Source of the DNA: Solirubrobacter ginsenosidimutans
Lineage (GTDB): Bacteria > Actinomycetota > Thermoleophilia > Solirubrobacterales > Solirubrobacteraceae
Reading direction: 5' to 3'
NCBI RefSeq assembly: GCF_027587205.1
Contig: NZ_JAPDOD010000002.1
Location: 248,001 to 312,000, forward strand
Length of the DNA stretch: 64,000 bases
The translations under genes and the position numbers were made by a program. The notes beneath the pieces were generated by a model. The model worked only from the letters and a program-made list of their open reading frames with translations. It was not told the origin of the DNA and searched no databases. Below are positions 35,045 through 43,369 of this stretch, in pieces (positions within the stretch are counted from its first letter, which is position 1; every line of letters starts with the position of its first letter).

Positions 35045-35762
35045 TACAGAGCGCGACGGCGACGAAGAGGTTCAGCCGCAGCCCGAAGATGTGGTGCGCC
35101 GGGTCGACGCGGATCAGCTCCGCGAAGATCCGGAACGCGCTGTAACCGGCCACGTAGAGCGCGAACAGCCCGGGCGCGCGGACCTTCCCCGTGAGCCGGA
35201 CGAGCAGCGCCGCCAGCGCCAGGTTCCAGATGATCTCGTAGAGGAAGACGGGGTGAAACGTGGCGCGATCGAGATACTGCTCGGGCCGGTGCTGCGGGTC
35301 GATCTCCAGGCCCCACGGCAGGTTCGTCGGCTTGCCGAACAGCTCCTGGTTGAACCAATTGCCCACCCGCCCGATCGACTGGGCGACCAGCAGCGCGGGC
35401 GCGCCGGCGTCCATGAAGGTGGGGAGATCGGCGCCGCGGCGCTTCACGCGCCAGAGCCCGACGGCGACGCCCAGCGCGATCCCGCCCCAGATCCCGAGCC
35501 CGCCCTTCCAGACCGCGAACGGGCCCCACCACGTGTGCGGGACCTCGTTCCAGCTCGTCGCCAGGTGATACAGCCGCCCGCCGATCAGGCCGGCGGGAAA
35601 GCCCCACAGCGCGACCTCGTCGACCAGCGACGGATCGCCGCTGTAGCGGCGCTTGGTGATGATCACCGCCACGATCACGGCGATCGCGTACATCAGCCCA
35701 TACGCGTGGATGTCGAGCGGCCCGAGGCTGATCGACCCGCGCGACGGGCTGGGGATGCTCAG
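34950..35762 (-). CDS. lgt: Prolipoprotein diacylglyceryl transferase, probable CTG start
   Basis: Lgt transfers diacylglycerol from phosphatidylglycerol to the lipobox cysteine of prelipoproteins. Seen: several membrane helices and the signature SIGRVGNWFNQELFGKPTNLPW. The first in-frame ATG (35693) begins at GLMYAIAV and would remove the conserved N-terminal SIPSPS...LGPLDIHAYG segment. That segment is in frame back to CTG at 35762, which overlaps the upstream gene's stop as CTGA, the way other genes here use GTGA and ATGA. No ATG, GTG or TTG is available. The C-terminal tail is Ala/Arg-rich and lies antisense to the AbrB-family gene. Confidence 0.88.
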   Translation of the reverse strand: MSIPSPSRGSISLGPLDIHAYGLMYAIAVIVAVIITKRRYSGDPSLVDEVALWGFPAGLIGGRLYHLATSWNEVPHTWWGPFAVWKGGLGIWGGIALGVAVGLWRVKRRGADLPTFMDAGAPALLVAQSIGRVGNWFNQELFGKPTNLPWGLEIDPQHRPEQYLDRATFHPVFLYEIIWNLALAALLVRLTGKVRAPGLFALYVAGYSAFRIFAELIRVDPAHHIFGLRLNLFVAVALCITGLVWFWRVAGRPAARAAPPRASAGSERQG

Positions 35763-36151
35763 GAGGGGTAGATGCAGAACGCTTCGTGGCTGCGGTTGAA
35801 GCAGACCATGCCCTCGAGCTGGTCGCCGGCGACCACGGGGATCCGGGTCATGCCCTCTGCGGCGACGAGCGCCATCGCTGCCGAGACCGGGTCGGCCGGC
35901 GTCACGCGTGGCGCGTCGGCGTTCACGTGCGGCCCGATCGGGCCGTCACCGCTCTCCGGCAGATCGTCCGGGGTGAGCGTGCCGAGGAAGCGGTCGCCGT
36001 CGGTGACCAGCAGCAGCTTCTTGCGCGGGCTGAAGAACGCCCGCGCGTCGGCGAGCGGCATGTCGGGGCCGACGGTTTCGGCCCCGCGCATCATCACGTG
36101 GTCGACGGTGGGGCCGGCCTCGTCGAGCGGGATGTGGATGGTCGAACTCAT
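35759..36151 (-). CDS. CBS-domain-pair protein
   Basis: 130 residues with two CBS motifs: AETVGPDMPLADARAFF...LLLVTDGDRFLGTLTPDDLP, then PRVTPADPVSAAMALVAAEGMTRIPVVAGDQLEGMVCFNRSHEAFC. Such modules bind adenosine nucleotides and act as regulatory sensors; no catalytic domain is attached. GGAGAG sits directly before the ATG. It overlaps the enoyl-CoA hydratase stop by 4 bp and the proposed lgt start by 4 bp. Confidence 0.8.
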   Translation of the reverse strand: MSSTIHIPLDEAGPTVDHVMMRGAETVGPDMPLADARAFFSPRKKLLLVTDGDRFLGTLTPDDLPESGDGPIGPHVNADAPRVTPADPVSAAMALVAAEGMTRIPVVAGDQLEGMVCFNRSHEAFCIYPS

Positions 36152-36933
36152 GGCTCTCCAAAGTGTGGCGCACGCTTGTCCAAGAACGCCAGAACTCCTT
36201 CGCGGCCGTCCGGCGCGGCGGACAGCCCGGCGATCGTCCGCGCCTCGTCCTCGAGCTGCTGCCCGAACGGGCTGGTCGAGGAGAAGCGCAGCAGCCGCTT
36301 GATCGCGCCGTGGGCGCCGATCGGCCCGTTCGCCAGCCGTTGCGCCAGCGCGTCGGCCTCGGCCTCGAGCGCGTCGTCGGCCAAGACGCGGGTGACGAGG
36401 CCGAGCTCCGCCGCGCGCGCCGAGCTCAGCCGCTCGTTGAGCAGCGCCAGCTCGGTCGCCTTGCGGTGGCCGACGATCCGCGGCAGCGTCCAGCTCGCGC
36501 CGCCGTCCATGCTGAAGCCGATCGCGGTGTAGGCGACCGTGAAGTGCGCGGTCTCCGCGGCGAGCACGAGGTCGGCGGCGATCGCGAGGCTCATCCCGCC
36601 GCCCGCGGCGGCGCCGCGCACGACGCTGATCACCGGCGCGTCGAGCTCCGCCAGGGCGAGGATCCCCGCGTGCATCGTGGTGGCCAGGCCGTAGACGGCG
36701 TCCGCGACGTCGTCGCCCGCGTCGTGCATGAACTGCAGGTCGCCGCCGACGCTGAAGTTCTTGCCCGCGCCCGTGAAGAGCACCGCGCCGACGTCGTCGC
36801 GCTCGTCGAGGCTCTCGGCGGCGTCGCGGAACGCGTGGATGACCGCCGGATTGAGCGCGTTGCCGGCCTCCGGACGGTTGAGCGTCAGGTACGCGACGCG
36901 GTCGCGGACCTCGAGGGTGACCGACTCCTTCAT
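36148..36933 (-). CDS. Enoyl-CoA hydratase/isomerase (crotonase family)
   Basis: 261 residues. Seen: LTLNRPEAGNALNPAVIHAF, the oxyanion-hole GAGKNFSVGGDLQFM, and VVRGAAAGGGMSLAIAADLVLAAETAHFTVAYTAIGFSMDGGASW. A glycine replaces the first catalytic Glu of typical hydratases (GGASW), so isomerase activity or another crotonase reaction is equally possible. It overlaps the upstream oxidoreductase stop by 4 bp. Confidence 0.88.
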   Translation of the reverse strand: MKESVTLEVRDRVAYLTLNRPEAGNALNPAVIHAFRDAAESLDERDDVGAVLFTGAGKNFSVGGDLQFMHDAGDDVADAVYGLATTMHAGILALAELDAPVISVVRGAAAGGGMSLAIAADLVLAAETAHFTVAYTAIGFSMDGGASWTLPRIVGHRKATELALLNERLSSARAAELGLVTRVLADDALEAEADALAQRLANGPIGAHGAIKRLLRFSSTSPFGQQLEDEARTIAGLSAAPDGREGVLAFLDKRAPHFGEP

Positions 36934-37877
36934 GGCTCCAGCACCACCTTTCCGGTCGCGCCGCGGCCGTCGATCAGCCGGAGCGCCTCGCTTGCCTGCT
37001 CCAGCGGCAGCCGTGCGCCGACGAACGGCCGCACGTGCCCCGCCGCGATCAGCTTGTCCAGCTCCGCCGCGACCTCGCCGATCAGCTCCGGCCGCGTGCC
37101 GAGGTACGCGCCCCAGCCCGCCCCGACGACGTCGATGTTGTTGAGCAGCAGGCGGTTGACCTTGACCTCCGGGATCGAGCCGCCGGTGAAGCCGACGACC
37201 ACGAGCCGGCCTTCGGGCCGCAGTGACCGGAGGCTGTCCGTGAAGCGGTCGCCGCCGACCGGGTCGACGATCAGGTCGGCGCCGCCGAGCGCCTTGACCG
37301 CGTCCTTGAAGCCGTCCGCGCGAACCACCTCGTCCGCGCCCGCCGCGCGCGCCACCCGCTCCTTCTCGTCGGTCGAGACCACCGCGATCGTGCGCGCGCC
37401 GAGGCCCTTGGCGACCTGCAGCGTCGCGGTGCCGACGCCGCCCGCCGCGCCGTGCACGAGCACCGTCTCACCCGCCTGCAGGCGCCCGCGGGTGACGAGC
37501 GAGAAGAACGCCGTGTGGTAGTTGAGGATCAGCCCGGCGCCCTGGGCGAAGTCGAGGTCGTCGGAGAGCTTGAACGTGAAGTGCGCAGGCGCGACGGCGA
37601 CCTCGGCGAAGCCGCCGAGCATCGGGAACGCGGCGACCCGGTCGCCCACCTCGAACCCACCGCCGGCGCGCCTCACCACGCCCGCGACCTCGCTGCCCGG
37701 GACGAACGGCAGGTCCGGTTTGAGCTGGTACGCCCCGCGCGTCTGCAAGACCTCGGGGAAGGAGACGCCGGCGGCTCGTACGTCGATGACGACGCCGTCG
37801 CCGTCGGGCTCCGGGATGTCCACGAGCTTCAGCGCCGACTCCGGCCCGCTGAGCTCGACGATCTGGATCGCCCGCAT
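36930..37877 (-). CDS. NADPH:quinone oxidoreductase-like zinc-free MDR protein
   Basis: 315 residues of the medium-chain dehydrogenase/reductase family. Seen: a catalytic GroES-like half (PFVPGSEVAGVVRRAGGGFEVGDRVAAFP) and a Rossmann half with the NADP motif VLVHGAAGGVGTATLQVAKGLGARTIAVVS. No structural zinc cysteines are present, as in quinone oxidoreductase or enoyl reductase relatives. It heads a four-gene operon (oxidoreductase, crotonase, CBS, lgt). TAGGGT ends 7 nt before the ATG with no Shine-Dalgarno. Confidence 0.88.
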   Translation of the reverse strand: MRAIQIVELSGPESALKLVDIPEPDGDGVVIDVRAAGVSFPEVLQTRGAYQLKPDLPFVPGSEVAGVVRRAGGGFEVGDRVAAFPMLGGFAEVAVAPAHFTFKLSDDLDFAQGAGLILNYHTAFFSLVTRGRLQAGETVLVHGAAGGVGTATLQVAKGLGARTIAVVSTDEKERVARAAGADEVVRADGFKDAVKALGGADLIVDPVGGDRFTDSLRSLRPEGRLVVVGFTGGSIPEVKVNRLLLNNIDVVGAGWGAYLGTRPELIGEVAAELDKLIAAGHVRPFVGARLPLEQASEALRLIDGRGATGKVVLEP

Positions 37878-37999
37878 GTCGCAGACCCTACGCGAGGAAC
37901 GCTGCCGACATGGGCAGTGCTGAACGAGTCCGGCCAGCGGGAGTCGGCGGGGCATGTGACAATCAGACACGGCAGTTGCCGGAGACAAAAGGAGACGAA

Positions 38000-39106
38000 A
38001 TGAGCGCCACCGCAGTGAACGAGCGCCTGGCCGCGCTGACAGCGGCGGGCACGAGCATCTGGCTGGACCAGCTTTCACGCGGATTGCTCGAAACAGGTGA
38101 GTTGGCCCGGATGGTGCAGGAGGAATCGCTGCGCGGCGTGACCTCCAACCCCGCGATCTTCGAGAAGTCGATCCTCGGCTCCGCCGACTACGACCCAGAG
38201 CTGAAGGCGCTCGCCGACGAGGGCAAGACCGCTCGTGAGATCTACCGCTCGATGGCGCTGCACGACGTCCAGGCGGCCTGCGACGTCCTGCGCCCGGTCT
38301 ATGACGCGACCGGCGGCATCGACGGCTACGTGTCCTGGGAGGTCGCGCCGCGGCTCGCCCACGACACCGCCGGCACGCTTGAACAGGGCCGCATGTACTG
38401 GGACCTGGTCGACCGCCCGAACCTGATGATCAAGATCCCGGCGACCGAAGAGGGCATGCCGGCGATCGAGGAGGCCCTGTTCGACGGCCTCAACATCAAC
38501 GTCACGCTGCTCTTCAGCGTCGCGGCGTACGAGCAGGTCATGGAGGCCTACATCCGCGCGATGGAGCGTCGCTTGGAGGCCGGCAAGCCGCTGGACCGCC
38601 ACTCGGTCGCCTCGTTCTTCGTCTCGCGCGTCGACACCGAGGTCGACAAGCGCCTCGAGGGCCTCGGCAACACGGAGCTGCTGGGCACGGCCGGCCTGGC
38701 CAACGCCCGCGCGGCGTACAAGGCGTTCGAGCGGATCTTCTACGGCGAGCGCTTCGCCGCGCTGAAGGCCGCCGGCTGCCCGGTCCAGCGCCCGCTGTGG
38801 GCGTCGACGGGCGTCAAGAACCCGAACTACTCGCCGACGCTGTACGTCTGGGGCCTCGTGGGTCCCGACACCGTCAACACGATGCCGATGCCCGTGGTCA
38901 AGGCCGCCGGCTCGCAGGGCGAGGTCACCGGTCCGACCGCGGCCGACGATCCGACCGCCGACCTGAAGGCGCTCGCGGACGCCGGCATCGACATGGACGA
39001 CGTGACCGACAAGCTGCTGCGCGACGGCATCGAGGCCTTCATGGTGCCGATGCAGAAGCTCCTGGACGGGATCGAGACCAAGCGGGTCGAGATCACCGGC
39101 GGCTGA
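38000..39106 (+). CDS. tal: Transaldolase
   Basis: 368 residues of the larger actinobacterial transaldolase type (pentose phosphate pathway, transfer of dihydroxyacetone between sugar phosphates). Seen: SIWLDQLSRGLL, GVTSNPAIFEKS and the Schiff-base lysine in NLMIKIPATEEGMPAIEE, then NINVTLLFS and RPLWASTGVKNPNYSPTLYV. AAAGGAGA lies 6 nt upstream of the ATG. The transketolase and zwf genes that often flank tal are not here. The 3' end overlaps the convergent cbiO-like gene by 14 bp. Confidence 0.96.
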   Translation: MSATAVNERLAALTAAGTSIWLDQLSRGLLETGELARMVQEESLRGVTSNPAIFEKSILGSADYDPELKALADEGKTAREIYRSMALHDVQAACDVLRPVYDATGGIDGYVSWEVAPRLAHDTAGTLEQGRMYWDLVDRPNLMIKIPATEEGMPAIEEALFDGLNINVTLLFSVAAYEQVMEAYIRAMERRLEAGKPLDRHSVASFFVSRVDTEVDKRLEGLGNTELLGTAGLANARAAYKAFERIFYGERFAALKAAGCPVQRPLWASTGVKNPNYSPTLYVWGLVGPDTVNTMPMPVVKAAGSQGEVTGPTAADDPTADLKALADAGIDMDDVTDKLLRDGIEAFMVPMQKLLDGIETKRVEITGG

Positions 39107-39839
39107 GCAGTCGCAGATCGAAGCCGTCGGGCAGCTCCAGGTCGTGCGCGGCCAGGAGTTGCTCGTCGGCGAGGAGTTCGAGCGTGGGGCCGTCGGCGAC
39201 GATCTTGCCCGCGCTCAGCAGCACGGCCCGCTCACAGAGGGCGGCCGCGAGCGGCAGATCGTGGGTGACGATCAGCAGCGTGCGCTCGATCCGGTCCAGT
39301 GTCTCGATCAGCTCGCGGCGGGTGCGCGGGTCGAGATTGGCGCTGGGCTCGTCGAGGACGAGCAGGCTCGGGTCCATCGCCAGGACGGTGGCGATCGCGA
39401 CCCGCCGGCGCTGCCCGAGCGAGAGCTGGTGCGGCGCGCGGTCCGCGTGCTCGCCCATCCGCACGGCGGCGAGCGCCGTCTTCACGCGATCCTCGACCTC
39501 GGGCTTGGCGAGGCCGAGGTTGAGCGGGCCGAAGGCGACGTCCTCGCGCACGGTCGGCATGAACAGCTGATCGTCGGGGTCCTGGAAGATCAGGCCGACG
39601 CGGGCGCGCAGATCGCGGACGTCGTCGTGGCCGACGCGCAGGCCGGCGACCTCCAACTCGCCCGACTTCGCTTCCAGGAGCGCGTTGAGGTGCAGCATCA
39701 GCGTCGTCTTGCCGGCACCGTTGGGGCCGAGGACGGCGACGCGCTCGCCGTGGGTGATGTGCAGGTCGAGCCCGTCGAGCCCCGTGACCCCGTTGGGGTA
39801 GCTGAAGCGCAGGTCGCGGGCGTGGATGGCGCAGCTCAT
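39093..39839 (-). CDS. cbiO: Cobalt/nickel ECF-type ABC transporter ATPase
   Basis: 248 residues. Walker A GPNGAGKTT (about 39-47), Q-loop FQDPDDQLFMPTVREDVAFGP typical of energy-coupling-factor ATPases, signature SLGQRRRVAIATVLA, and Walker B LLVLDEPSANLD. It powers uptake together with the CbiQ- and CbiM-like proteins encoded just upstream (4-bp overlap). Last gene of the nickel/cobalt cluster. nikO would be an equally suitable name. Confidence 0.92.
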   Translation of the reverse strand: MSCAIHARDLRFSYPNGVTGLDGLDLHITHGERVAVLGPNGAGKTTLMLHLNALLEAKSGELEVAGLRVGHDDVRDLRARVGLIFQDPDDQLFMPTVREDVAFGPLNLGLAKPEVEDRVKTALAAVRMGEHADRAPHQLSLGQRRRVAIATVLAMDPSLLVLDEPSANLDPRTRRELIETLDRIERTLLIVTHDLPLAAALCERAVLLSAGKIVADGPTLELLADEQLLAAHDLELPDGFDLRLLSRR

Positions 39840-40594
39840 ACGAGGACTCGGATCGCGAGGAGGGGCGTGGCGAGGGCGGCGAGGAAGAGGGTGTCGGTGC
39901 GGGTGAAGGCGAGCGTGTCCAGCCGCGGCATGTTCTGCCGCCAGCCGCGGGCGAGCATCGCGAGGTGCACCCGCTCCGCGCGCTCGTAGGTGCGCAGGAA
40001 CAGGGCGGTCGCGACGCGGCCGATCGCCTGCGCCTGGAGGGCGTGCCTAGGCGCGTAGCCGCGGGCGGCGAGGGCGGCGCGCATCTGCTGGACCTCGTCG
40101 ATGATCGTGAACAGGTAGCGGTACATGAACGCGGCGATCAGGATCAGGAGCTTCGGCGCCTTGAGTCGCTCGAGCGCGTGCAGGACGTCCGGGAAGCTCG
40201 TCGTCGCGCCGAGGATGACGGCGCTGAGCGTGCCGAGGATGGCCTTCGCGCTGACGGTGGCGAAGGTCTCCAAGCCGTCTTTCGACACGCTGATCGGGCC
40301 GAGGTCGATCCGCTCGCCGCGGCGCACGAAGGGGAGGAAGAGCGCGACGAACAGGACGAGCGGGAGCACCACGCGGGCGCGGGCCCAGATGGTTGCTGCC
40401 GGAACTCGTGCGAGGGCCGCGATCGCGATCAGCGCCGCGGCACAGGCCGCGTACACGGGCCAGGCGTCCAGCGGCGTGCTGACGGCCACGAACGTGATCG
40501 AGGCGAGTCCGACGAGCTTCGCCCGGGGGTCGAGGCGGTGGATCGGGCTGCGCGGGTCACCCGCGACGCCGGCGTGGAGGTGCTGGCCCGTCAT
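39836..40594 (-). CDS. cbiQ: Energy-coupling factor transmembrane protein CbiQ/NikQ-like
   Basis: 252 residues with about six hydrophobic helices. Seen: IHRLDPRAKLVGLASITFVAVSTP at the start and the coupling motif AALAARGYAPRHALQAQAIGR, an A-R-G helix that contacts the ATPase. It overlaps the neighbouring genes by 4 bp on both sides. Confidence 0.9.
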   Translation of the reverse strand: MTGQHLHAGVAGDPRSPIHRLDPRAKLVGLASITFVAVSTPLDAWPVYAACAAALIAIAALARVPAATIWARARVVLPLVLFVALFLPFVRRGERIDLGPISVSKDGLETFATVSAKAILGTLSAVILGATTSFPDVLHALERLKAPKLLILIAAFMYRYLFTIIDEVQQMRAALAARGYAPRHALQAQAIGRVATALFLRTYERAERVHLAMLARGWRQNMPRLDTLAFTRTDTLFLAALATPLLAIRVLV

Positions 40595-40875
40595 GCGAGG
40601 GCCGGGCGCCTCCGCGCGATCTTCACGAGGCCGAAGCCGAGCGCGAAGACGAGCACGGTGCCGGTGAAGCCGGCGAGGCCCTTGGCGAGGCGCTCGTTGT
40701 GGACGCCGGGGAAGGCGTAGCCCTCGATCGGGCCGGCCTGGGTCTTCCCGGTGTCGCCGAATGCGTGATCGTCCGCGACGCGGTTCAGCCCGTCGGGCGA
40801 GGTCGACGCGAACGGCGACGCGGCGGTGGCGAGCCCGATCGCGAGGGCGAGCGCGAGGATCGTGAAGAGCTTCAT
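40591..40875 (-). CDS. PDGLE-domain protein (CbiN-like accessory subunit)
   Basis: 94 residues with an N-terminal membrane helix, the motif SPDGLNRVADDHAF (PDGLE type) and a second helix (GLAGFTGTVLVFALGFGLV). Such proteins take the place of CbiN beside CbiM in metal transporters. The ATG at 40875 overlaps the cbiM stop as ATGA. A long frame extending upstream belongs to cbiM's complement and is ignored. Confidence 0.85.
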   Translation of the reverse strand: MKLFTILALALAIGLATAASPFASTSPDGLNRVADDHAFGDTGKTQAGPIEGYAFPGVHNERLAKGLAGFTGTVLVFALGFGLVKIARRRPALA

Positions 40876-41507
40876 GCCAGCACCGCGCGGCGGGTGACGA
40901 GGTCGGGGCGGGTCGTGAGCACGGCGCTGACGGCGGCGGCCGTGATCACGGCCTCGCCGATCCCGATCAGCAGGTGGGTGCCGAGCATCGCCGGGAGGAC
41001 GGTGTGCAGCGGCACGGTGCCGGAGATCGCGAGCTCCAGTGACACGGCGGTCGCGCCGAGCATCACGGCGACCCAGGCGCCGATCGCGGCGATCGGCACG
41101 ATCGCCCTGGGGGCGAGCCGGCGGGCGTAGTGCATGACCCCGCCGACCAGCAGCGCGCCGATCACGCCCATGTTGAGGATGTTCGCCCCGAGAGCGGTGA
41201 TCCCGCCGTCGGCGAACACGAACGCCTGCACCCCGAGCACGACCGCCAGGGTCAGGCACGCGAGCCAGGGCCCGAGCAGGATCGCCGCGAGCGCCGCGCC
41301 GAGGAAGTGGCCGCTCGTCCCGCCGGCGACGGGGAAGTTGAGCATCTGGGCGGCGAAGATGAACGCCGCGGTGACGCCGAGCAGCGGCACGCGGCGCTCG
41401 TCGAGATCGGTGCTCGCCTTTCTCAACCCGACCCCGACGGCGACCGCGGCTGGAACAGCGCACGCGAGCGCGACATCGGTGGTCAGGAATCCATCAGGGA
41501 TGTGCAT
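40872..41507 (-). CDS. cbiM: Cobalt/nickel substrate-capture subunit CbiM/NikM-like
   Basis: 211 residues. The extreme N-terminus MHIPDGFL supplies the His2 side chain and amino terminus that bind Ni(II) or Co(II) in this family. Further helices carry AAQMLNFPVAGGTSGHFLGAALA and ADGGITALGANILNMGVIGALL. The metal is not decided by sequence; the Nur-like regulator and nickel-type operator upstream favour nickel. It overlaps the Fur-family gene by 14 bp. Confidence 0.92.
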   Translation of the reverse strand: MHIPDGFLTTDVALACAVPAAVAVGVGLRKASTDLDERRVPLLGVTAAFIFAAQMLNFPVAGGTSGHFLGAALAAILLGPWLACLTLAVVLGVQAFVFADGGITALGANILNMGVIGALLVGGVMHYARRLAPRAIVPIAAIGAWVAVMLGATAVSLELAISGTVPLHTVLPAMLGTHLLIGIGEAVITAAAVSAVLTTRPDLVTRRAVLA

Positions 41508-41943
41508 GGCCTTCCTCCTGGCATGCGCGGCAGATGCCGACGATCGGGAAGTGGGTGAAGCGCGGGCGATAGCCGGTCTCGCGCTCGATCAACTGCTTGG
41601 CGGCTTCGAGCCGGTGCGAATCGAGCGTCTCGTGGGCGCCGCAGCGCTCGCAGGTGACGTACTCGATGTCCGCTCCGGCGAGCGAATAGAGGCCGGGTCC
41701 GTGGCCGAGATGGACGTGGCGGACGAGGCCGATCCCCTCGAGCGTGTCGAGGTTCCGGTACACGGAGGCGACGTCCCCTCCGCCGGCGAGCTCGTCGGCG
41801 GTCCGCGGCCGGCGGTCCGCGTAGAGCATCGCGAGCACCTGGCGGCGGGAGGCGGAGATCCGCAGACCGGACGTGCGGAGCGCGTCGAGGGCGGACTCGA
41901 GGTCGGGCGCATGCAGCGCCGGCGCGTGATGCGACAGCGTCAT
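41494..41943 (-). CDS. Fur-family metal regulator, probably Nur-like
   Basis: 149 residues. The winged helix comes first (LRTSGLRISASRRQVLAMLY and GDVASVYRNLDTLEGIGLVRHV). The dimerisation domain then has two Cys-x2-Cys pairs (CERC and CRAC) plus His residues (HFP, GHGPGLY) for metal. Between genes for nickel/cobalt handling it is best read as a nickel sensor. Established knowledge: Streptomyces Nur binds tTGCaa-N5-ttGCAA, and such a site lies 31 bp upstream. Zur or Fur cannot be excluded from sequence alone. Confidence 0.8.
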   Translation of the reverse strand: MTLSHHAPALHAPDLESALDALRTSGLRISASRRQVLAMLYADRRPRTADELAGGGDVASVYRNLDTLEGIGLVRHVHLGHGPGLYSLAGADIEYVTCERCGAHETLDSHRLEAAKQLIERETGYRPRFTHFPIVGICRACQEEGHAHP

Positions 41944-41973
41944 GCGCGGGAGTCTTCTGCGGCCCGGTCGCAA

Positions 41974-41990
41974 TTGCAAGTGATTCGCAC
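41974..41990 (-). promoter_or_regulatory. Nur-box-like operator before the Fur-family gene
   Basis: TTGCAA-GTGAT-TCGCAC matches the published Streptomyces Nur box pattern (tTGCaa-N5-ttGCAA) at 6 of 6 and 4 of 6 half-site positions. It sits between the end of the nicO-like gene and the regulator start, so it would give autoregulation of the cbi genes. An overlapping AAGTG-N5-CACTT inverted repeat (41978-41992) adds symmetry. Confidence 0.5.
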
Positions 41991-43295
41991 TTAGGCATTG
42001 AGCGTGGGGATCGCGTGGGCGGTCAGGACGCAGCCGACGACGACGATCGCCGTGGCGCTCAGCGCGGGCAGGGCGGTCATCGCGCGGCCCGGGAGCGGGA
42101 GCTTGCGGGCGTAGACGACGGCCAGGCCGAGCGAGGTCAGCGTGGCGGCGAGGCCCGCGCTGAAGACGACGATCAGCAGCATCCCGAGCGCGATCTGGTC
42201 CTGGCTGATCGCGCCGAGCAGGACGACGAGGGCGGACGGGCAGGGGATGATGCCGGCGGCGGCGCCCATCGCGAGCAGGCCTTTGCGGTCTTGCTCGTGG
42301 TGATGGTGATGGTGATGGTGGCCGCCCGGGCCGTGCGAGTGGCCGTGGTCGTGGTGGTGATGCGCGCGCTTCTTGAGGTGGCGCCGCAGGACGCTCGCCC
42401 CGACGCCGACCACGAGCAGGCCGGAGAGCAGGTTCAGCCACGGGAAGAGGTCCTCGGGCAGGACGTATTGGCTCAGACCGAGCGTGACCAGGCCGAGCGC
42501 GAACACGCCTGCGGTGTGGGTGGCGGTGACGATCCCGCCGAGCGCGATCGCGTCCCGCGGCTTCCCGCGCGTGCCCACGAGGTAGGCGGCGACCATCGCC
42601 TTGCCGTGCCCGGGGGAGAGCGCGTGGACCGCGCCCCAGCCGAAGGCCGCGACGAGCAGCAGGAGCAGCACGCCGTGGCCGTCGTCGAGGATGTTGGCGA
42701 AGCCGTCGATCGCCGCGCCGCCCTTGAGCCGCTTCGCCCCGGGTGCGTCGAGCGTGCCGGTGCCGGGCTTGACGGTGAAGGTCGCGTCGCGCAGGTCCTC
42801 GGGGCTCTTGAGGAGGTCCTTCGGGTAGGTGCGCAGGCCGTTCGTGGGGTCCGTCGCGGGGGCGGAGGCCTTCACGGCGGTGCCGCGCCCCGGCTTGGCG
42901 ATGACGGCCTTCCAGCCGACGCGGCCGGGGAACGTCTGGTCCTGCACGCGGATATCGCGCGGGTCCTTGACGACGGCGCTCAGCGGCAGCACGACGCGGG
43001 TCGTGTTCAGACCGCCCTGCCCGGGCGGGTACGTGATCGTGGGCGTCCCCGCGCGCAGCGCGGCCGGGGCGCCGTTCACGGTGACCTTCAGCCGCCGCGC
43101 GACCTCCGCCTTCGCGTCGAAGTTCTTCTGGAACGTCGGGATCTCGGCGGCGTCGAGGACGTAGGTGACGTCGATGCGCTCGCTGGACACGCTGACCTCG
43201 GTCAGGTGGTTCATCGAGAAGTTGCCGAGCGGGTGCGCGGACGCCGTCGCGGGTAGGACGAGGAGTGCGGCGAGAGCGGCGAGGACGATGCGCAT
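41991..43295 (-). CDS. NicO/RcnA-type nickel-cobalt transporter with large N-terminal domain
   Basis: 434 residues. A signal peptide (ASAHPLGNFS) and an extracytoplasmic domain of about 190 residues precede six membrane helices. Seen: GWGAVHALSPGHGKAMVAAYLVG, a Gly-His-rich helix typical of NicO proteins, and AAGIIPCPSALVVLL. A cytoplasmic loop near residues 309-333 holds 15 histidines. It may export or import Ni/Co. GGAGG sits 2 nt before the ATG. First gene of the metal cluster. Confidence 0.85.
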   Translation of the reverse strand: MRIVLAALAALLVLPATASAHPLGNFSMNHLTEVSVSSERIDVTYVLDAAEIPTFQKNFDAKAEVARRLKVTVNGAPAALRAGTPTITYPPGQGGLNTTRVVLPLSAVVKDPRDIRVQDQTFPGRVGWKAVIAKPGRGTAVKASAPATDPTNGLRTYPKDLLKSPEDLRDATFTVKPGTGTLDAPGAKRLKGGAAIDGFANILDDGHGVLLLLLVAAFGWGAVHALSPGHGKAMVAAYLVGTRGKPRDAIALGGIVTATHTAGVFALGLVTLGLSQYVLPEDLFPWLNLLSGLLVVGVGASVLRRHLKKRAHHHHDHGHSHGPGGHHHHHHHHEQDRKGLLAMGAAAGIIPCPSALVVLLGAISQDQIALGMLLIVVFSAGLAATLTSLGLAVVYARKLPLPGRAMTALPALSATAIVVVGCVLTAHAIPTLNA

Positions 43296-43325
43296 GTCCT
43301 CCGTTGCGCACCTGGCGCCCCGGCG

Positions 43326-43355
43326 GTTATAAGACTTGTTGCGAACCCGATGCAG
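43326..43355 (-). promoter_or_regulatory. nicO promoter with second Nur-box-like site
   Basis: On the minus strand TATAAC (43331-43326) is a good -10 for the nicO-like gene. TTGCGA-ACCCG-ATGCAG (43339-43355, read on the plus strand) resembles the Nur box with 5 of 6 and 4 of 6 matches and covers the -35 region, where binding would repress. It is the second such site in the cluster. Confidence 0.4.
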
Positions 43356-43369
43356 TAGGACTCCGGTCC

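Noticed and set aside
34950..35693. ATG 35693 as the lgt start
   Set aside because: The conserved SIPSPS...HAYG region lies upstream in the same frame.
41978..41992. AAGTG-ATTCG-CACTT as a Zur or Fur box
   Set aside because: It does not match Zur or Fur consensus well; the overlapping TTGCAA-N5-TCGCAC fits Nur better and neighbours handle Ni/Co.
42295..42375. Tandem CAC/GTG-rich repeat as a microsatellite or CRISPR-like array
   Set aside because: It encodes the His-rich loop of the NicO-type transporter in frame; there are no spacers.
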